Positions 53,629-62,855 of a DNA stretch of 64,000 nucleotides are shown here, one piece after another. How positions within the stretch are numbered: position 1 is the first letter of the stretch; each line of letters begins with the position of its first letter. The notes beneath the pieces are model-generated. The model did not search any database and was not told the origin of the DNA. It saw nothing but the letters and a program-made list of their open reading frames with translations. This DNA is from Bacteroidota bacterium (lineage in GTDB: Bacteria > Bacteroidota > Ignavibacteria > Ignavibacteriales > Melioribacteraceae): NCBI GenBank assembly GCA_023397505.1, contig JAEWUC010000008.1, forward strand, positions 186,001-250,000, written 5' to 3'. The position numbers and the translations under genes were made by a program.

Positions 53629-56600
53629 TTATTTTGTTGCAAGTTGTTCTTCGGAAATCGAATTACCAAAACCTAAATTTTCATTTACTACTTTTTCATT
53701 TGCCCGGTTCTCGTTTTTAACAAAACGCGCAAGAAGTGTGTAAACTACAGGCACCATTACCAATGTTAAAAATGTTGAAAACAAAACGCCGCCTACAACA
53801 ACTAAACCTAACGGGCTGCGTGATTCTCCGCCTGCGCCCAATCCAATCGCAATGGGAAGTATACCGAATATTGTTGAGAACGAAGTCATGAGAATAGGAC
53901 GCAAGCGGATTGTTGATGCTTTTACTACTGCATCAATCAATGAATCGCCGCTCTCCCGCAATTGATTTGAAAATTCAACAATCAAGATTGCATTTTTGGT
54001 TACCAAACCGATAAGCATAATTAAACCAATTTGAGAATAGATGTTCAAGGTCTGTCCAAAAATAAAAAGTGTTAACAACGCTCCGAATACTGCAAGCGGT
54101 ACCGAAAGCAAAATTGTAAACGGATGTATAAAACTTTCAAACTGCGCCGACAACACGAGGTATATAAAAACAATTGCAAGCAGGAATAGTATATAAAGAC
54201 TTGTGCTTGAGCTTTTAAATTCCAATGACTGCCCGGCGTAATCCCGTTTAATACCGGCAGGCAGACTTGTTTGTGCAATTTTATCAAGATCATCGAGCGC
54301 TTTACCTAAAGAAACGCCCGGCGCTAAACTGGCAGTAATTTTTGCGGAGCGGACTCTGTTATAATGGTTTAATTCTTTCGGCGCAACAGTTTTTTGAATC
54401 TTTACAACATTCGCAAGTTGAACTAAACCACCATTGCCGCGAATATAAATATTTTGAATAGCGTCCGGCGTTGATCTTTCATGCGGTTTCATTTGAAGAA
54501 TAACATCATATTGTTTTGTTCCGCGTTTGAAGTTTGTGACGGCTCTTCCGCCTAAAAATGTTTCAAGCGTTGAACCAATATCGGCAACCGATACTCCGAG
54601 TCCGGCAGCGCGTTCGCGGTCAATGTTAATATCAAGCTGGGGTTTATTCAATCTTAAATCCGTATCTAAATTTATAAGGTATCCGAGCTTTGATGCTTCG
54701 CCCATCATGATGTTTACGGCGTTATTTAATTCGTTATAATCATCGCCCTGTAAAACATATTCAACAGGACTGGAGGAAAAGTCCGCGCCGATGCTTGGGG
54801 GATTGATAACAAAAGCCAATACGCCCGGGATTGAAATCATCTGCGGAAAAAGTTCTTGAACTATTTGCTGCTGCGATTTATCTCTTTCGCTGCGCGGTTT
54901 CAAATTCAAAAACATAAAACTATTTGTAACGCTGCCGGGACCTTCGAAGCCTAAACCCGTGGCGGAGAATAATCCTTGATGTTCCGGCAAAGCGAGTAAA
55001 CGATTTTCAATTTCGCGAACATAGGTGTCTGTATATTCAAGGGTAGCGCCTTCGGGTGCGACAACTATTCCGAATCCTACCCCGCGGTCTTCAACCGGAA
55101 CAAGTTCGCTCGGTAAGAATCTGAACAATACAAAAGCAAGTGCTATAAAAACAACTCCGCTTGAAATCATCAATGCCCTATGTTTTAAAGACCATCTAAG
55201 TACGCTGTCATAAAAACTGTTTAGCTTTTCAAAAAAAGCATCGAATGAGCGTGAAGCCCAATTTTTGCCAGTATGATGCAAAGGACGTAAAATTTGCGAT
55301 GACAGCATAGGCGTTAATGTAAGAGCAACAAATCCGGAGATTAATACTGCAACTGCAACGGCTACTCCAAATTCATTGAACAACCTTCCGACATTTCCCG
55401 ATAAAAACGCGAGCGGCACAAATACCGCAACAAGTGAAATCGTAGTTGAAACAACTGCGAAACCAATTTCTTTGCTTCCGTCAAGAGCGGCTTGCCAACG
55501 GCTTTTTCCCATTTCCATGTGCCTGTAAATATTTTCAAGAACTACTATCGCATCGTCAACAACTAAACCGATTGCCAGCACAAGTCCCAGCAATGTTAGA
55601 ATATTAATTGTAAAACCGGCAAAGTAAACAGCTGCCAACGAACCAATTATTGAAATAGGTATTGCGAGTGTTGGAATAATTGTAGCACGAAAACTTTTTA
55701 AGAATGCGAGTACAACGAGTATTACCAAAGCAACGGCGATTAATAAAGTTTCCTGAACTTCCGCAATTGATTCGTTGATAAACTCGGAACTATCGTAAGC
55801 TACTTCAAGTTTCATCCCTTCCGGCAGCAGTTTTGTTAATTCGGGCAGTGCGGAACGGATTTCGGCAGCAACATCAACCGTGCTTGCTTTAGATTGCTTA
55901 ACAATACCCAACCCGATAGCGGGTTCGCCGTTCCACCGTGCAGCGGAGCGTTCGTCTTCAGCCCCGACATTTACTTCCGCAACATCACGGAGACGAACAA
56001 CATCATCACCGTTTTGCTTAATGATGATTGCACCGAATTCCTCCGGTTTAGATAATTCCCCTCTTGTGCGAACAGAGAATTCCCTTTTATCACCTTCAAC
56101 TCTTCCGCCGGGAATTTCAGTGTTCTCGCGCCTGATTGCGCTTTCAACATCTTGAGTAGTTAATCCGTGTGCCGCCATTCTAAGGGGATCGAGCCAAACG
56201 CGCATCGCATAGCGGCGTTCGCCGCCGATAATTACCGAGCCGACACCGGGTAGCCGCTGAATTCTTTCTTTTAAAATTCGGTCGGCAAAATCGGAAATCT
56301 CAAGAGTAGAATAGCTTTTGCTTGATAACCCAAGCCAAACAATGGCTTGTGCATTTGCATCAACTTTTGAAATAACCGGGTCTTCGATTTCCTGTGGCAA
56401 CGTTCCGCGGATTCTTGATACTCTATCGCGAACATCATTTGCCGCTTCATCAACATTGCGGTTTAATTCAAATTCAATAGTGATTGTTGAACCACCCTCG
56501 GCGCTTGATGATGTAATTGTCTTCACACCTTCGAGCGTTGCAAATTGTTCTTCGAGAACATCGGAGATTTCTGTTTCAACAACATTCGAACTTGCGCCCC

Positions 56601-56754
56601 TATAAAGAGAAACAACCGAAATAACAGGCGGGTCAATATCCGGATACTCCCGAACAGGTAATTGAGTAAAAGAAATTATTCCAAAAAGAATAATTGCCAA
56701 ACTCATTACTGTCGCAAATACCGGCCGCTGTATAGAAATATGACTTATCTTCAT
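53629..56754 (-). CDS. RND multidrug efflux pump, inner-membrane transporter (AcrB/HAE1 type)
   Basis: A 1041-residue proton-driven pump with twelve TM helices and two large periplasmic loops. Proton relay residues are visible: the DD pair in GLVLAIGLVVDDAIVVLENI (TM4) and the Lys in IMLIGLVTKNAILIVEFSN (TM10). The opening QRPVFATVMSLAIILFGIIS and FTQLPVREYPDIDPPVISV are family landmarks. It forms a tripartite complex with the adaptor and TolC-type proteins encoded just upstream on the same strand, exporting drugs or other hydrophobic compounds. No regulator gene is adjacent. Confidence 0.96.
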   Translation of the reverse strand: MKISHISIQRPVFATVMSLAIILFGIISFTQLPVREYPDIDPPVISVVSLYRGASSNVVETEISDVLEEQFATLEGVKTITSSSAEGGSTITIEFELNRNVDEAANDVRDRVSRIRGTLPQEIEDPVISKVDANAQAIVWLGLSSKSYSTLEISDFADRILKERIQRLPGVGSVIIGGERRYAMRVWLDPLRMAAHGLTTQDVESAIRRENTEIPGGRVEGDKREFSVRTRGELSKPEEFGAIIIKQNGDDVVRLRDVAEVNVGAEDERSAARWNGEPAIGLGIVKQSKASTVDVAAEIRSALPELTKLLPEGMKLEVAYDSSEFINESIAEVQETLLIAVALVILVVLAFLKSFRATIIPTLAIPISIIGSLAAVYFAGFTINILTLLGLVLAIGLVVDDAIVVLENIYRHMEMGKSRWQAALDGSKEIGFAVVSTTISLVAVFVPLAFLSGNVGRLFNEFGVAVAVAVLISGFVALTLTPMLSSQILRPLHHTGKNWASRSFDAFFEKLNSFYDSVLRWSLKHRALMISSGVVFIALAFVLFRFLPSELVPVEDRGVGFGIVVAPEGATLEYTDTYVREIENRLLALPEHQGLFSATGLGFEGPGSVTNSFMFLNLKPRSERDKSQQQIVQELFPQMISIPGVLAFVINPPSIGADFSSSPVEYVLQGDDYNELNNAVNIMMGEASKLGYLINLDTDLRLNKPQLDINIDRERAAGLGVSVADIGSTLETFLGGRAVTNFKRGTKQYDVILQMKPHERSTPDAIQNIYIRGNGGLVQLANVVKIQKTVAPKELNHYNRVRSAKITASLAPGVSLGKALDDLDKIAQTSLPAGIKRDYAGQSLEFKSSSTSLYILFLLAIVFIYLVLSAQFESFIHPFTILLSVPLAVFGALLTLFIFGQTLNIYSQIGLIMLIGLVTKNAILIVEFSNQLRESGDSLIDAVVKASTIRLRPILMTSFSTIFGILPIAIGLGAGGESRSPLGLVVVGGVLFSTFLTLVMVPVVYTLLARFVKNENRANEKVVNENLGFGNSISEEQLATK

Positions 56755-56782
56755 TGCTTGTCCTTTCTAATAAAATTATAAA

Positions 56783-57901
56783 TCACTGAATAACATTCGG
56801 CGCAGCTTCAATGTTTGCCGGAACCGGAATTATTCTTGCGCCTTCATAAAGTTTTTGATGTCCTGCGCTCACTACTTTTCCGCCTTTTTCCAATCCTTGA
56901 ACAACTTCTACAACGTCTGCTAATTGTAAACCCATAGTAATTGGTACGCGGGTAACGCTGCTATCCGGTTTTACCATATATACAAAAGATTGATCGCCTT
57001 GCGCGAATACTGCTTCGCTTGGAATAGTTAAAGCGTTTTGCCGTTCATTAAGAATTGCCGAAACGTTAGCCGACATTCCCGGAAGAAATTTGCGTCCCGG
57101 ATTTTGAAGGCGCGCAACAATCCTCGCGCTGCGTGTAGAAGCATCCAATACGGGTTCTATCACAATGATCTTTCCTTTAATTTCATGATTTGCGTATGCG
57201 GTTGTAGAAACATTCACTTCGGCGCCGCGATTTAATTGAGAAAGATATTTTTCGGGCGAAGAAAAATTAACCCGGATTTCATCAACGTTTGCCAACTCGG
57301 CGATTGCCTGTCCTGTTCGCAAAAAAGTTCCGACGCTTATTTTACGCGCACCGATAATCCCATCAAACGGCGCGGTGATTCTTGTTTTCGCAAATCTCGC
57401 TTTTGTCAAAGCTAAATTTGCTTCGGCAACCTTTAAAGCGGCTGCGGCGTCATCTAAATCCTGCGGTGTGCCCGCCTTTTGTTCAACAATTATTTTTACG
57501 CGGTCGTAGCTTGCCTGCGCTTGTGCTTTTATTGCTTCTGTCCGGGCAACTTCAGCGGCAAGTTGCGAATCATCAAGCATGGCAATAATATCTCCGCGTT
57601 TAATAAAACTTCCCTCGCTGAAAGGAAGACTAATAACAGCTGCGTCAATTTCAGAAACCACCGTAACAGCTTCGATTGCTTCAATTGTGCCAATTGCTTC
57701 AAATCGGTCGGCCACTTTTTGTATTTTTGCTTCGGCAACTTCAGCAGGCATGGGCGGCATTGAAAATCCAGCGCCTCCGGCGGCATCGCCTTTTGAACAA
57801 CCATAAACTGTTATAATAAGTGAAACAAAAAATATGTAGAGCCATAACTTTTGTTGTGAACTCTTTGCAATTGTTAATAGATGTTTTTTTGTTTTATACA
57901 T
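56783..57901 (-). CDS. RND efflux periplasmic adaptor (membrane fusion protein)
   Basis: A 372-residue adaptor. The N-terminus is a lipoprotein signal with ITVYGC (Cys ~35), so it is lipid-anchored in the inner membrane. Domains: a beta-barrel/lipoyl part opening VVSEIDAAVISLPFSEGSFI, a helical hairpin (~105-155 with EAIKAQAQASYDRVKIIVEQ), then the second lipoyl half KTRITAPFDGIIGARKISVG and a membrane-proximal domain. It bridges the AcrB-type pump and the outer-membrane channel. Starts 37 bp after the TolC gene and ends 28 bp before the pump gene, so the three form one operon. Confidence 0.95.
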   Translation of the reverse strand: MYKTKKHLLTIAKSSQQKLWLYIFFVSLIITVYGCSKGDAAGGAGFSMPPMPAEVAEAKIQKVADRFEAIGTIEAIEAVTVVSEIDAAVISLPFSEGSFIKRGDIIAMLDDSQLAAEVARTEAIKAQAQASYDRVKIIVEQKAGTPQDLDDAAAALKVAEANLALTKARFAKTRITAPFDGIIGARKISVGTFLRTGQAIAELANVDEIRVNFSSPEKYLSQLNRGAEVNVSTTAYANHEIKGKIIVIEPVLDASTRSARIVARLQNPGRKFLPGMSANVSAILNERQNALTIPSEAVFAQGDQSFVYMVKPDSSVTRVPITMGLQLADVVEVVQGLEKGGKVVSAGHQKLYEGARIIPVPANIEAAPNVIQ

Positions 57902-57938
57902 AGCAGATTCCTTCTTATTTAATTTTTTATACGTAAAA

Positions 57939-59600
57939 TCAACTTGATGTTAATTGTATTAACAAAGCCGCAGATTTTGCGGTGCGAACCAACGCTTCCG
58001 AATAACGCTTTTGTGCCGAGGCAAGGTCGGAACCCAAACGCACCAATTCAAATGCAGTTGCACGCCCGTTATGAAATTCAATTAATCCTATACGCACTTG
58101 TTCCTGTGCAGCTTCGACTCCTTCGGTGGCAGCTTTCAAGCGGCGGCTGCCGTTGAGTAATTCGCGGTGTGCTGCGCGGACTTGTTCTTCCAGTGAGCGC
58201 GAAAATTCTATATAACGTTGTTGTGCGCTTATAGCTTCCGCTTCCAAACGATCTTTCTCTCCCAATCCTTTTCTAAAACCAATCGGTATACTTATATCAA
58301 CACCGATACTCCAGCTTGGGAATTCCCGTTTGACTACTTGATTTAAGGCGTCGTTAAAACTTCCACTACGTGTTGTTCGTAAAGTATCTCCGCCGAAGAC
58401 AACATCTTGACCTGTTCCTGCCAAACCACTTCCGGCTAGAGAGCCCACAACATCAACGCGCGGTAAAACTTCCCAGCTTGCTGCATTTTTTAAAACATTA
58501 GCTGTTTCTATTTCTTTTTGTAAAGCATTCAAGTCAAGATTGTTTTTCAAAGCGCGTTCAACAAGAACATCAACATCCTCGATATTGAAATTATCCGGAG
58601 GACTGTCTTTAGGAATAAATCTCAACATTCCTTGTTCCGGCCGAACCCCTATTAACGAAGCGATATGATCGGACTGACGATCAAGCTGTTCCTCGCGTTC
58701 GAGTAAAAGTAATTTTTGTTCCGCCAAAAATGTTTTTGCATTGGCAACTTGATTAGGTCCTACGAGTCCGGCTTTAGCGCGCAATTCGGTTTCCTTTAAA
58801 AACGCTTCTGCTTGATCGTGGGAAAGTTTTTGTACAGCATAATCTCTTTCAACCGCGTAAAGATCCCAGTAGTTAAATTCGATTTCCGAATTAACAGCCA
58901 GGACGGTTTGGTCAAATCTTGCTTTCATTGCTTCCATTGTTTGTTCGGCGCTCGTAAGTTGTTTTCGTGCAGACGCTGTAAACCCGTCCAGCAACGGTTG
59001 GCGGAAAGACAGGCTTCCAAATGTGTTGTACTCTGGATTTAAAAAAGCAAACTGTGAATTCGTTTTAAGCCGTGTTGCATTCAATGAAAGCTCAAGCTCA
59101 GTGCCAATCGGCAAATTCATTCTCAATCCGCTTTTGTAAGAAGTTTGCTGTGTGCTTAAAACAGATGCACCCGCAAAAAATGATGCCGACGGCTGTTGTT
59201 GATCTAGATGATTAAAGCTGAAGAAAAATTCCGGGTCGAAAAATCCGGCTTCTCTTCGCACCACTCCTTGGGCAGCTAAGTATGAAGCCTCGGCAGTTCT
59301 TACCGTAGTAGAATTTTTTAAGGCATACTGTTGCGCTTCTTTTAATGTGAGTGGAGCGCCTTTAATCTCTTCGAGAATAACCTGAAGAGCACTATCGGGG
59401 TCAAAGCTGGTTTGTGCATGCATATTTGCTGTTGCAAGAGAAATATACACCGTAATCAACATAAAAATGATGCGAGCTAGTGAATCGGCCGCCTGTGCTT
59501 TATAAAATTTTACAGACATCCCCCGTTGCCTGCTGCTTCTATTTATGTCTTTAAAATAATGTTTACTGTCAATACAGTAACTTTCCGAATTACAAATCAT
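57939..59600 (-). CDS. TolC-family outer-membrane efflux channel
   Basis: A 553-residue protein, first in the RND operon. After a hydrophobic signal segment (~45-63) come two OEP repeats with long coiled-coil helices (for example LTLKEAQQYALKNSTTVRTA and the NLDLNALQKEIETANVLKNA region), which form the trimeric tunnel. The start at 59600 has GGAGG four bases upstream; an alternative ATG at residue 28 (59519) gives a more normal signal peptide, so the true N-terminus is uncertain. It provides the exit duct for the pump. Confidence 0.92.
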   Translation of the reverse strand: MICNSESYCIDSKHYFKDINRSSRQRGMSVKFYKAQAADSLARIIFMLITVYISLATANMHAQTSFDPDSALQVILEEIKGAPLTLKEAQQYALKNSTTVRTAEASYLAAQGVVRREAGFFDPEFFFSFNHLDQQQPSASFFAGASVLSTQQTSYKSGLRMNLPIGTELELSLNATRLKTNSQFAFLNPEYNTFGSLSFRQPLLDGFTASARKQLTSAEQTMEAMKARFDQTVLAVNSEIEFNYWDLYAVERDYAVQKLSHDQAEAFLKETELRAKAGLVGPNQVANAKTFLAEQKLLLLEREEQLDRQSDHIASLIGVRPEQGMLRFIPKDSPPDNFNIEDVDVLVERALKNNLDLNALQKEIETANVLKNAASWEVLPRVDVVGSLAGSGLAGTGQDVVFGGDTLRTTRSGSFNDALNQVVKREFPSWSIGVDISIPIGFRKGLGEKDRLEAEAISAQQRYIEFSRSLEEQVRAAHRELLNGSRRLKAATEGVEAAQEQVRIGLIEFHNGRATAFELVRLGSDLASAQKRYSEALVRTAKSAALLIQLTSS

Positions 59601-60128
59601 TCGTCCTCCGTTTATTAATTATAATTATCAAAAATGGTAATCCTATAATTCGATATTGTTCTTTTCAAATTGGCTGGATCTAAAAAGAAGAATTTCTTTT
59701 CCGGTAATAAGTTTTAATGAAAGCAAGGTGACTTGGAAGCTATTCCAGATTTTATATTTACTGCTTGCTAAGCACCGTTAAAGCGATACAACTTGCCGTG
59801 TTTAATTATAGATTATGCTTGGCTGTAAGATCATCCTTTCTGCTTGCCATTCTTTTTTATACAGCAAACAAAATAAGTTTATCTAAAAGTGTCGAAATGT
59901 TTTAAGTATCTAAGAGGTATACAAAAGAGTAAATAACACTCACGTTTTTTGAGATTATTATATTGTGAAAAACGAGAATTTATCATTTTTCCCCCGATAT
60001 GAGTACTCAACAAAAGAAATTCTAAAAAAGTTTAATTTTATCAGGATTTGATCATAAAAAAATTGGCTTAATTATATTTATCGCAAAGAAAGGATATTTT
60101 CAGCACAAACGGGTTTTTACCAAAAACT
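59601..60128. other. 528-bp AT-rich intergenic region upstream of the RND operon
   Basis: No gene found on either strand. It should contain the promoter of the RND operon (minus strand) near its left end. A weak inverted repeat around CGTTTTTTGAG and GTGAAAAACGAG is visible near 59945-59985, and the rest is AT-rich with short homopolymer tracts. No tRNA or recognisable small RNA was seen. Large for this compact region, so it may hold an unrecognised RNA or regulatory site. Confidence 0.5.
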
Positions 60129-61385
60129 CTAAAAAGTCAATGCTGCAATTACAAAAGGAATGTGGATTGCGGCTAATATTCCAAAACGAATTATCGTTTC
60201 TTTCCTAAACGAAGGGACCAAATACCCGAAGTAAATTCCCTTTACTATTGTATTGCTCATCATCGAAATTACAATCGCGGAAGTTATAGTCCCGATATTT
60301 TTTACCGATGAATCAACTAACGAAAGTATAAACGGGGTTATGTCGGTCACGCCAACCATTGCAGATAAAGTTAGCAAGCCGGACTGCCCGAACGAATCTT
60401 TTACTAATCCCGTAACAATTGTCAACACGATATATAATAAAGCGAACAAAACAGAGGGTCGTATTTCGAAGGGATTCTGCAGCGACTCCGGTTCTTTGTC
60501 TTTGCCTGAATTTTTTTGAGTTCGTTCGAAACGGATGTACGATATTCCAAAGCCGGACAATGTTAACAAAACAAACCACCACCAAATCGAATAAACATAT
60601 TGAGGATTAATTATAAATACGAGAACAAGAATTCTCATATACATCATACTGCAAGCAACAATTGATCCTTGAAGAGCATTTCGGGCGACAGAATTTTTTT
60701 TCTGTGCCATCCGGGCGTATGCAATAGTTACTGCTGTGCTCGATACTATTCCGCCCACAAATCCCGAAAGCCAAAACCCAACTTTGTCGCCAAACTTTTT
60801 AGATAAGTAGTAACCTACAAATCCAATGGTTGAAACAAGAATTACAATTTGCCAAACCTTTGTGGGATTTAAATTGAACTGCGTGTAATCTTTATTTGGA
60901 AGAACCGGCAAAACAATTACGGTAACAAGTAAGAATTTTAATACGGCTAGAAAATCAACACGGTCTAGTCGCTCAACATATTCTTCCATCATTGCTTTTT
61001 CAGAAAGCAGCATCGTGTTGATTATACCAAGCGCCATCGCAGCCCAAACATCAACAAGCATTGCTAACGCACCGACAATAAAAGTAAGCAGGGCGGATAT
61101 TTCACTTGTAACGCCGTAACGTTCGCTTTGAATTTTTGTGTAATATGAAACGGCGGTTAATATTGAAATGCTTATTAATCCGATGGGAAGAATAACCTGC
61201 ACGCCGAGTGTATGAAGCCACGCACAACCGAATCCGTACATACTTATTATCGGGTAAGTTCTAATTCCGCCCAGAACAATTTTTTTCGGCTTTACTTTGC
61301 TGCTTTCGCGCTCTAGTCCTACAAGAAATCCGAGGGCAAGTGCTACAATAAATCTAAGCTCAACCGTCCATACTATTGATTCCAT
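60129..61385 (-). CDS. MgtC/SapB-type membrane protein with DUF4010
   Basis: A 418-residue membrane protein with about a dozen hydrophobic helices. The N-terminal ~140 residues match MgtC: LRFIVALALGFLVGLERESS and the GIRTYPIISMYGFGCAWLHT segment. The C-terminal part (DUF4010) contains VLLVSTIGFVGYYLSKKFGD-like helices and GGIVSSTAVTIAYARMAQKK. The domain pair is common in bacteria and archaea but its transport role is not established; MgtC itself affects ATP synthase and phosphate/magnesium physiology. Alone on the minus strand, 102 bp from the DUF1624 gene. Confidence 0.87.
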   Translation of the reverse strand: MESIVWTVELRFIVALALGFLVGLERESSKVKPKKIVLGGIRTYPIISMYGFGCAWLHTLGVQVILPIGLISISILTAVSYYTKIQSERYGVTSEISALLTFIVGALAMLVDVWAAMALGIINTMLLSEKAMMEEYVERLDRVDFLAVLKFLLVTVIVLPVLPNKDYTQFNLNPTKVWQIVILVSTIGFVGYYLSKKFGDKVGFWLSGFVGGIVSSTAVTIAYARMAQKKNSVARNALQGSIVACSMMYMRILVLVFIINPQYVYSIWWWFVLLTLSGFGISYIRFERTQKNSGKDKEPESLQNPFEIRPSVLFALLYIVLTIVTGLVKDSFGQSGLLTLSAMVGVTDITPFILSLVDSSVKNIGTITSAIVISMMSNTIVKGIYFGYLVPSFRKETIIRFGILAAIHIPFVIAALTF

Positions 61386-61486
61386 AACGCACCGAAATAA
61401 TTAGAACAATAAACTTGAACACAATTTGCATAAAAGTTTTGTTATAATAAACATTTGGCGTTAAAATCATTTTTTTCAAAATGATT

Positions 61487-62677
61487 TTACAAATAACTAA
61501 GCCATTTGTTTTTCTTTTCGGCTTTTAATTTTGCGAACCACTTGCATAACGGGTATAATAGTAAAACAATAAAAATCCAGACGGCGTAAATTCCCGGTAA
61601 ATTAAAACCGAATCCCACCGGCCATGTTGCGGGGTCGGAATTATTGAAATGAAATGTTGTATCATAACCCATCCAAACTGCAAGCATAACCGAAAAAAAA
61701 TGTATAACCGGGACATGTATTAAATAAAAGAACAAAGGAGTTCTTCCAAAAACAAGAAAGAAATTTTTAATGCCTTTTTTTAATTTATCTAAAAAGGCAA
61801 GTAGTAAAATCGAAGGACCGAGAGTCATTAGTAGAAACGAAAGCGAAGGCGGGTATTTTTCACAATTCAAAAATGAAAGAACGGAAAACAAAAAATTGTT
61901 TTGAACCGACCACTGCTGCGGGTCGCCGTAAATATTTATTCCTCGTATAACGAAAAATAAAATTGTTAAAAAAGAACCGATGCGTAAAAGATATCTATTT
62001 CTTTCTTTTTCCGGCAATAAATATAATTGACCGAATACATATCCGGCAGCCATCACGCCAATCCATGGAACAAGCGGGTATGTAATCCAAAAAATCCCGT
62101 TTTCACCAAACGTTATTATTCCTTCCTCGTGGAGAAACAACCAAAGCCATCTGAATGAGCCAAGTTCATCTGCTTTAATTCCGTCAAAGGTATTGTGAAA
62201 TAATATCATCCCAATTCCAAACAAAGCAATCCATTTATTCGGCAGATAAATCAATACTGAAAGTACAATCATTGAAATACCGAGCGCCCAAATTACTTGA
62301 ACCCACGAGTAAGAATAATCCCAATTAAACTGCCAGCCCCAACGCACAAGAGTAAACTCAAGAAATACAAGCCACAATCCGCGTGTAAAAAGAAATTTTG
62401 ACAAATCATTTTTTGATGGTGCGCGCTGTCCGTAAAGAAATGCAGAGGTGCCCGCAAGAAATACAAACACCGGTGCACAAATATGTGTAATCCATCTTGT
62501 GAAAAAATATCCCGCATTTGTCTGGGTTAGATCAACGGGATTAAAATGAACAATTGAAAAAAAGTCGCGAGTATGGTCGAGCGCCATTAACACTATTACA
62601 ATACCGCGCAGTAAATCAATCGATTCAACTCTGCTTTGGGTTTTTAACCCGGCAAATAAATTTTTTATTGTATCCAT
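61487..62677 (-). CDS. DUF1624 / heparan-alpha-glucosaminide N-acetyltransferase-like membrane protein
   Basis: About 396 residues with around ten TM helices. ATG 62677 is chosen because AAAGGG lies five bases upstream; the longer frame adds a His-rich stretch with no such site. The first helix carries the family mark VESIDLLRGIVIVLMALDHT, and the following helix has WITHICAPVFVFLAGTSAFL. Members of this group (COG3503) resemble HGSNAT and acyltransferase-3-like proteins that move acyl groups across the membrane. The substrate in bacteria is generally unknown. Divergent from the Nramp-like gene. Confidence 0.85.
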   Translation of the reverse strand: MDTIKNLFAGLKTQSRVESIDLLRGIVIVLMALDHTRDFFSIVHFNPVDLTQTNAGYFFTRWITHICAPVFVFLAGTSAFLYGQRAPSKNDLSKFLFTRGLWLVFLEFTLVRWGWQFNWDYSYSWVQVIWALGISMIVLSVLIYLPNKWIALFGIGMILFHNTFDGIKADELGSFRWLWLFLHEEGIITFGENGIFWITYPLVPWIGVMAAGYVFGQLYLLPEKERNRYLLRIGSFLTILFFVIRGINIYGDPQQWSVQNNFLFSVLSFLNCEKYPPSLSFLLMTLGPSILLLAFLDKLKKGIKNFFLVFGRTPLFFYLIHVPVIHFFSVMLAVWMGYDTTFHFNNSDPATWPVGFGFNLPGIYAVWIFIVLLLYPLCKWFAKLKAEKKNKWLSYL

Positions 62678-62855
62678 TTTACCCTTTCGGATATAATTTA
62701 TTTTACGGTGAAGAAAATGCCCGTGGTGATGTGAATGCAAAACTTGAAAATTATTTTTTTACATCAAAGAAAAAAAATAATGATTATGTATTTGGAGACT
62801 TTTCTTATTTTCAAAAATCAAAACGTACTATAAAAGGCAGTTCCTTAAAATCATC

